NCBI GenBank assembly: GCA_020849945.1
Contig: JADZFK010000222.1
Coordinates: forward strand, 1 to 33,849
Length of the DNA: 33,849 nucleotides
Source: Pirellulales bacterium
GTDB lineage: Bacteria > Planctomycetota > Planctomycetia > Pirellulales > Lacipirellulaceae
Direction: 5' to 3'
Numbering within the stretch: the first letter of the stretch is position 1; each line of letters begins with the position of its first letter. The notes below the pieces were generated by a model. It was not told where the DNA came from. It saw nothing but the letters and a program-made list of their open reading frames with translations, and did not search any database. This document shows, piece after piece, positions 30,037 through 33,849 of the stretch. The translations under genes were made by a program, and so were the position numbers.

Positions 30037-31860
30037 TCACTTCGCGGCTCGGCCACGAACCCTGGAAGCAAACACTAAACACAGGGGCAACACGATCAAG
30101 CCGGCGAGGCAAGGTTCGGGCACTGCTCCGGCATCGCCAAACTCGCTGCCGCTGCCGAGCATGGCACCGAAGTTGGCTCGCCAAGTGTTGTAGCCACCGG
30201 GGGTACCGCCATGGCTGTCGGGGTCTTTGCGCCACAAGACATAATCGGCGGAATCGACTTTGTTATCCATGTTGTAGTCGCCAGGCAAGCCAACGACATC
30301 GGGTGCGTTCTGCGAGAGGTAGAGAATTTCGGCCTCCGTGAGCGCGGCAGAATAAATGCGAAACTCGTCGTAGATACCGTAGCCGAGATTGTTGCCGTTT
30401 GTGGGCCCGGTGCCGCCCGCTATGAAGACCGTCGAACCAGGGTCTCCCCACGTAACAACACGCTCGTCCAACCATTCGCCGTTAATGTAAAGACGCTCCG
30501 TCATTTGCGTGGGATCCAGTGGGTCCCGTGCCCATGTATAGGCGATATGTTGCGAAGCGGTGGGGTCGGGTGTGAGATAGATGCTCGAAGCCAGGAGTTG
30601 CGTGGGGCTATCGGCCCGTGTCGCAATCCGGCCATCGCCATAAATCCACGACTCCCAATCATTTTCGTGCGACGAGTTGCTCCAGAGCGTGACGTAGTTT
30701 GCAAGTGCCGACGTGGCCTTGAAACGCATGGCGATCGTACCCGAGTTCGTGAGGGTATAGTCTACCGAGAGGTAGTCACCACCTTCTGTAACCGAGGATG
30801 TGGAAGGCGGATTCTCATGGAGGTCCAAGCCTTGGCCAAACAGGGCATCGCCGGTGTAGAGCGTATCATTGCGACCAGGAACATCGTGGAGAACCGCGTT
30901 GTACACAGCGCCACCGGTGCCCGAGTTGTTGAGGTTTCCATCGAACTTGTAGTAAATAACAGGCTGAGCTGTGGGGAGAACGGGAGCCAGTGGCGGCAGG
31001 GGGGCGATGTCTGGATTCGCGGCCCCCACGGCATTTCCGACGCCGCCGTTGTAGAGGTATTGGGCTTCGGCACCTGCCAAGGCTCGGTTCCAAATGGCGA
31101 AATCAGAAATCTTGCCCTTAAAAAGATTCGTGGGCGCATTCGGCGAAGCGGCAGCCGGTGAGGAACCAATCCCACCGATCTGCCCCGTGCGAATCGTAGA
31201 ACCTGCCAGGATGGCTGAAGCTGAACTTGCGTGCGTGGTGATATCCACAAGTTGACCGTTGAAGTAGATCATCGCGCGGCCTTTTACGCCGTCGAACACG
31301 CCCATGACGTGGATCCAGTCGGACGTATTGAGCAAGTTTTGGCGAACGCCAGGGTGTTGGGCAGAAAGGGTCGAAACGCCCGATGCATTTGTAGCCTTGA
31401 AACGAAGCTCTTTATTCGTCTTATCCAGGTACATCACGAAATTATCTTGTGCAGAATCGAGAATCCCGCCGTAATTTGCGACAAGATCGGAAGGGAGGGT
31501 ATCCAACTTCACCCAAGCAGACATGGTGACGGCGGAGCCGCCGAAATCCATATCGCCGCCCGTCGTGAGCAGCACATCTTGACTCGAAGTGCCATCGAAC
31601 TGCAGGCCGGCCCCGAATTTGCCGTCCACGCCCGTGAGCCACGTGGGGGAGTTTCGGAGGGTGCCGTTATCGGTCGTTGAACCAGCCGGGCCAATGTCGC
31701 CGAGCGTGGTACCGGATCCCTCGGAAAAGGGCCAGTAATTGATCAAACCGTCTTGAAGTTGCACCGCGCGCAAAACCGGAGTTGCCGCGAAGATAGCGAG
31801 CAGGGCAATCGTCACCGTGGGCACAATGGCTCGAACGAGCCGCGAAAACGTCGTGTTCAT
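30037..31860 (-). CDS. Double LamG / dockerin / PEP-CTERM protein
   Basis: A 607-residue exported surface protein. ATG 31860 gives a proper signal peptide (MNTTFSRLVRAIVPTVTIAL); the frame is open 29 codons further. Two LamG domains lie at about 35-260 and 275-510; the first is close to that of the neighbouring genes (IRTGQIGGIGSSPAAASPN, AIWNRALAGAEAQYLYN). Then follow a dockerin-type repeat (GDYNMDNKVDSADYVLWRK) and a PEP-CTERM anchor (VPEPCLAGLIVLPLCLVFASRVRGRAAK). LamG domains bind carbohydrates or proteins. An exosortase would cleave and attach the C terminus; none is encoded here. Confidence 0.9.
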   Translation of the reverse strand: MNTTFSRLVRAIVPTVTIALLAIFAATPVLRAVQLQDGLINYWPFSEGSGTTLGDIGPAGSTTDNGTLRNSPTWLTGVDGKFGAGLQFDGTSSQDVLLTTGGDMDFGGSAVTMSAWVKLDTLPSDLVANYGGILDSAQDNFVMYLDKTNKELRFKATNASGVSTLSAQHPGVRQNLLNTSDWIHVMGVFDGVKGRAMIYFNGQLVDITTHASSASAILAGSTIRTGQIGGIGSSPAAASPNAPTNLFKGKISDFAIWNRALAGAEAQYLYNGGVGNAVGAANPDIAPLPPLAPVLPTAQPVIYYKFDGNLNNSGTGGAVYNAVLHDVPGRNDTLYTGDALFGQGLDLHENPPSTSSVTEGGDYLSVDYTLTNSGTIAMRFKATSALANYVTLWSNSSHENDWESWIYGDGRIATRADSPTQLLASSIYLTPDPTASQHIAYTWARDPLDPTQMTERLYINGEWLDERVVTWGDPGSTVFIAGGTGPTNGNNLGYGIYDEFRIYSAALTEAEILYLSQNAPDVVGLPGDYNMDNKVDSADYVLWRKDPDSHGGTPGGYNTWRANFGAMLGSGSEFGDAGAVPEPCLAGLIVLPLCLVFASRVRGRAAK

Positions 31861-32091
31861 GTTCGAAGTTCCGTAGTAGTGCAGAAAAGTGATCCGTAAT
31901 GAGGGTGCTCCAGCCAGAGCTTTCCGAAATCGACAACGGGGACGCAAATCTCTTGCTCTCGAGGAGCCATGCGCAAGACGCTGTTGAAGGGATTCCCGAA
32001 AGTTGTGGAAAGCATATCTCGTGAGAATGAAGATCCAATGAAATCAACTGTTGTGATACCACGTACTGCCCTACCGGTACCGATACCGCTA
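31861..32091. other. Spacer between second and third LamG genes
   Basis: 231 bases without a gene. CTTACTAC-like leader and no clear hairpin; no terminator seen. Confidence 0.3.
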
Positions 32092-33666
32092 TCAACTGCG
32101 TTTCCCGCGGCAAGCGGTAGCCGCGAAAGAGGTTGCGATTAGGAGTAAAGCCAAGACGCCGGGTTCCGGAATCTGTGAAAGATAAAGCACTTCGGCATCG
32201 GAGAGGGCGACTTCGTACACGCGGATCTCGTCATAAATGCCGCGACCAAGGTGGTTCGTATTCCCGCCACCGAAATAGGTGGTGGCACCTGGGGCTCGCC
32301 ATGTTTCAACGAACTGCTCGCGTAGCACACCATCGATATAGAGCTTATTGAGGGTCGTGGTACCGCTTTTCACCCAGGTAAAAGCAACATGATGTGGGGC
32401 CGCCTCGGCATTCGCGCCTTGCAGAGGCAGGAAGTAGTCGAGGTTGGCATTGTTGGTGGCTTCGTTAGCCCGACTCGACAAGCGGCCAGTATTGTAGATC
32501 CAAGATTCCCAGGCATTCGCATTTGCCGAGTTAGCCCAAAGCGTGTTGTGATCGAACCAATCCATGTCTTGAAAGTTGAGTGCGATGGTGCCTTGGTCGG
32601 CCAACGTGTAACCGACCGAGAGATAGTCGCCGTTCGTGGCAGTCGAAGCAGTCGAGACAGGATTGCCGCGGAGATCGAGCCCCTGACCGACGGTCGAGGT
32701 GGCAAAGTGAGGGCCCGAGGCATCGGGGCCGTCGTTGAAAACGGCATCCAATGCCGCACCACCCGTGCCATAATTCTGAAGGTCGCCATCCAGACGGTAG
32801 TAGATTTTAGGACCTACCGACGGAAGAGCCGGAGTCAGCGGTGGAAGTGCGGCGATATCGGGGTTCGCCGCGCCCACGGCATTGCCGGTGCCGCTGTTGT
32901 AAAGATACTGAGCTTCAGCAGCACCCAGCGAGCGATTCCAAACAGCAACGTCGGAAATCGCACCGGGGAAGAAATTACTAGCTGTGTAAGGGGAAGCGGT
33001 CGTGGGTTGAGCGCCAATACTGCTTACTTGCCCCGTGCGGACCGTTTGGACGACCGTCGGCATCGAGCCGATATCGACGAGATTGCCATTCAAGTAGATA
33101 CGCACGGCACCTTGCGAACCATCGTAAGAGCCCATCACATGGAACCAATCCGAGGTGTTGAGCATCGCTTCGGGAATACCCGGATGAGCGCCTGTGGAAA
33201 CTCCTGCATTGTCGACAACTTTGAACCGCAACTCTTTGTTGCCCTTGTCCATATACATGACGTAGTTATCGGGCTGGGAATCTAGGACACCGCCGTAGGA
33301 TCCGGTCATCGCCGAGGGAAGCTTATCCAACTTGACCCAAGCAGAAATGGTGACCGCGTTAGAATTGATATTCATGTCGGCGCTGTTGGGAATCAGGATA
33401 TCTTGGCTCGTACCATTGAATTGGACGCCAGCGCCAAACATGCCGGATATCCACGCAGGAGCGTTGCGAAGCGATCCCGTATCGACGACGCTTCCGCTTG
33501 GTGCCGCATCATTGGCGGAAGCACCCCCTCCGTCGTTCAGAGGCCAGTAGCTAATTAGCCCACTATGGAGCGAAGCGGCCTGCAAGAGGTTTCCCGCGTT
33601 GAGCATGGCAAATGCCATCCCTAACGCTAGGGTACGGAAAGTCTGGCGATTCTTGAAAACGTTCAT
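32092..33666 (-). CDS. Double LamG / PEP-CTERM protein without dockerin
   Basis: A 524-residue exported paralogue of the previous gene. A signal peptide (LALGMAFAMLNAGNLLQA) is followed by LamG domains at about 30-255 and 270-490. The same linker (YLYNSGTGNAVGAANPDIAALPP) joins them. The second LamG runs straight into VLYLSQIPEPGVLALLLIATSFAA, the PEP-CTERM signal, so the dockerin repeat of its neighbours is missing. The three tandem genes clearly derive from local duplication. Confidence 0.9.
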   Translation of the reverse strand: MNVFKNRQTFRTLALGMAFAMLNAGNLLQAASLHSGLISYWPLNDGGGASANDAAPSGSVVDTGSLRNAPAWISGMFGAGVQFNGTSQDILIPNSADMNINSNAVTISAWVKLDKLPSAMTGSYGGVLDSQPDNYVMYMDKGNKELRFKVVDNAGVSTGAHPGIPEAMLNTSDWFHVMGSYDGSQGAVRIYLNGNLVDIGSMPTVVQTVRTGQVSSIGAQPTTASPYTASNFFPGAISDVAVWNRSLGAAEAQYLYNSGTGNAVGAANPDIAALPPLTPALPSVGPKIYYRLDGDLQNYGTGGAALDAVFNDGPDASGPHFATSTVGQGLDLRGNPVSTASTATNGDYLSVGYTLADQGTIALNFQDMDWFDHNTLWANSANANAWESWIYNTGRLSSRANEATNNANLDYFLPLQGANAEAAPHHVAFTWVKSGTTTLNKLYIDGVLREQFVETWRAPGATTYFGGGNTNHLGRGIYDEIRVYEVALSDAEVLYLSQIPEPGVLALLLIATSFAATACRGKRS

Positions 33667-33726
33667 TAGCCGCTAGCCTCAGAGGATTCGATGAGCAGGA
33701 ACACACGAAAAGCTGACTAGGGTGCA

Positions 33727-33849
33727 ATCGGGTAGGAGGGAGCCTCGCGGCTCCCGTCCTCCCACACCACCGGACGTACTCATCGTATCCGGCGGTTTCT
33801 TTTACTGTTGTAACTCAAGGTATCTGTCGGTGAGGCCGATCAGACCTTG
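33727..33849 (-). mobile_element. Group II intron, 3' end (domains V-VI), cut by window edge
   Basis: On the minus strand 33796-33766 folds as domain V: a 9-bp lower stem (ACCGCCGGA with UCCGGUGGU, one G-U pair), a two-base CG bulge and a short UAC/GUA upper stem with loop GAUGA. Domain VI follows as a GC-rich hairpin (CGGGAGCC GCGA GGCTCCC) with an unpaired A seven bases before the end CTACCCGAT. The 3' splice site would be at 33727. The intron continues past the window. It lies 60 bases before the third LamG gene, in the same orientation. Confidence 0.8.
33802..33849 (-). CDS. C-terminal end of probable intron-encoded reverse transcriptase
   Basis: Fifteen codons and a TAA stop (QGLIGLTDRYLELQQ) precede domain V at the distance expected for an intron-encoded protein. 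Identity as a reverse transcriptase/maturase is inferred from position only; too little of the protein is present to recognise it. Confidence 0.45.
   Translation of the reverse strand, partial: QGLIGLTDRYLELQQ

Noticed and set aside
30211-33285. Long plus-strand frames opposite the LamG genes (30211-31161 and 32389-33285)
   Set aside because: They are antisense shadows of real genes with signal peptide and domains; their translations show no domain-like features.
1-33849. tRNA or rRNA genes
   Set aside because: No cloverleaf with a GGTTCGAATCC-type T-arm and no rRNA-like block was seen in the spacers.

Overview
The window looks like a chromosome segment of a planctomycete, most probably of the Pirellulales type. 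The markers are a secreted sulfatase, a DUF1559 protein with a prepilin-like leader, an EF-hand lipoprotein partner, LamG proteins that carry a planctomycete-style dockerin repeat (GDxNxDxxVDxADYxxWR) and a PEP-CTERM anchor, a MoxR/DUF58/vWA operon, and four-helix-bundle (S23-type) genes beside short-period repeats. The lineage is inferred from gene families. No rRNA or tRNA was seen.

Layout. 1-2824: a sulfatase truncated by the left edge converges on a sialidase-like BNR protein. 2900-5906: acylphosphatase, then a translationally coupled pair resembling the uncharacterised TIGR03546/TIGR03545 families. 6394-14389 (minus strand): a four-gene operon of double vWA/GATase-like membrane protein, MoxR ATPase, DUF58 protein and BatA-like vWA protein. 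Each of its three intercistronic junctions holds period-7 DNA repeats, and the last junction also holds a four-helix-bundle gene framed by inverted heptamer arms. 14862-18635: a DsbD-type reductant transporter with two N-terminal domains converges on purM. 19009-21173: a TIM-barrel PEP-hydrolase-like protein and a secreted propeller protein. 21230-24423 (minus): an acyltransferase-3/GT2 fusion followed by a GT8 glycosyltransferase. 24696-27555 (minus): a GlpP-like antiterminator, an EF-hand lipoprotein and a DUF1559 protein. 27686-33666 (minus): three tandem paralogous LamG/PEP-CTERM proteins, one with a glycerophosphodiesterase domain. The right edge cuts a group II intron, of which domains V and VI and the last 15 codons of its probable ORF remain.

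The most unusual feature is a set of short tandem repeats with strict periods, mostly 7 bp but also 8, 9 and 10 bp. (i) A 30-bp inverted pair of heptamer arms brackets the four-helix-bundle gene. (ii) Two arrays built on TTAG plus three variable bases share a 33-bp leader and sit in the two other junctions of the same operon. (iii) A 25-bp perfect heptamer palindrome is inserted in frame near the N terminus of the DUF1559 protein, pushing its prepilin signal about 80 residues inward. Together these suggest a family of repeat-generating or mobile elements, possibly linked to four-helix-bundle proteins. That link is a hypothesis.

Functionally the rest reads as polysaccharide and envelope biology: sulfated glycan and sialic-acid-like degradation, surface polysaccharide synthesis and acylation, secreted surface proteins sorted by an exosortase encoded elsewhere, and envelope thiol chemistry.
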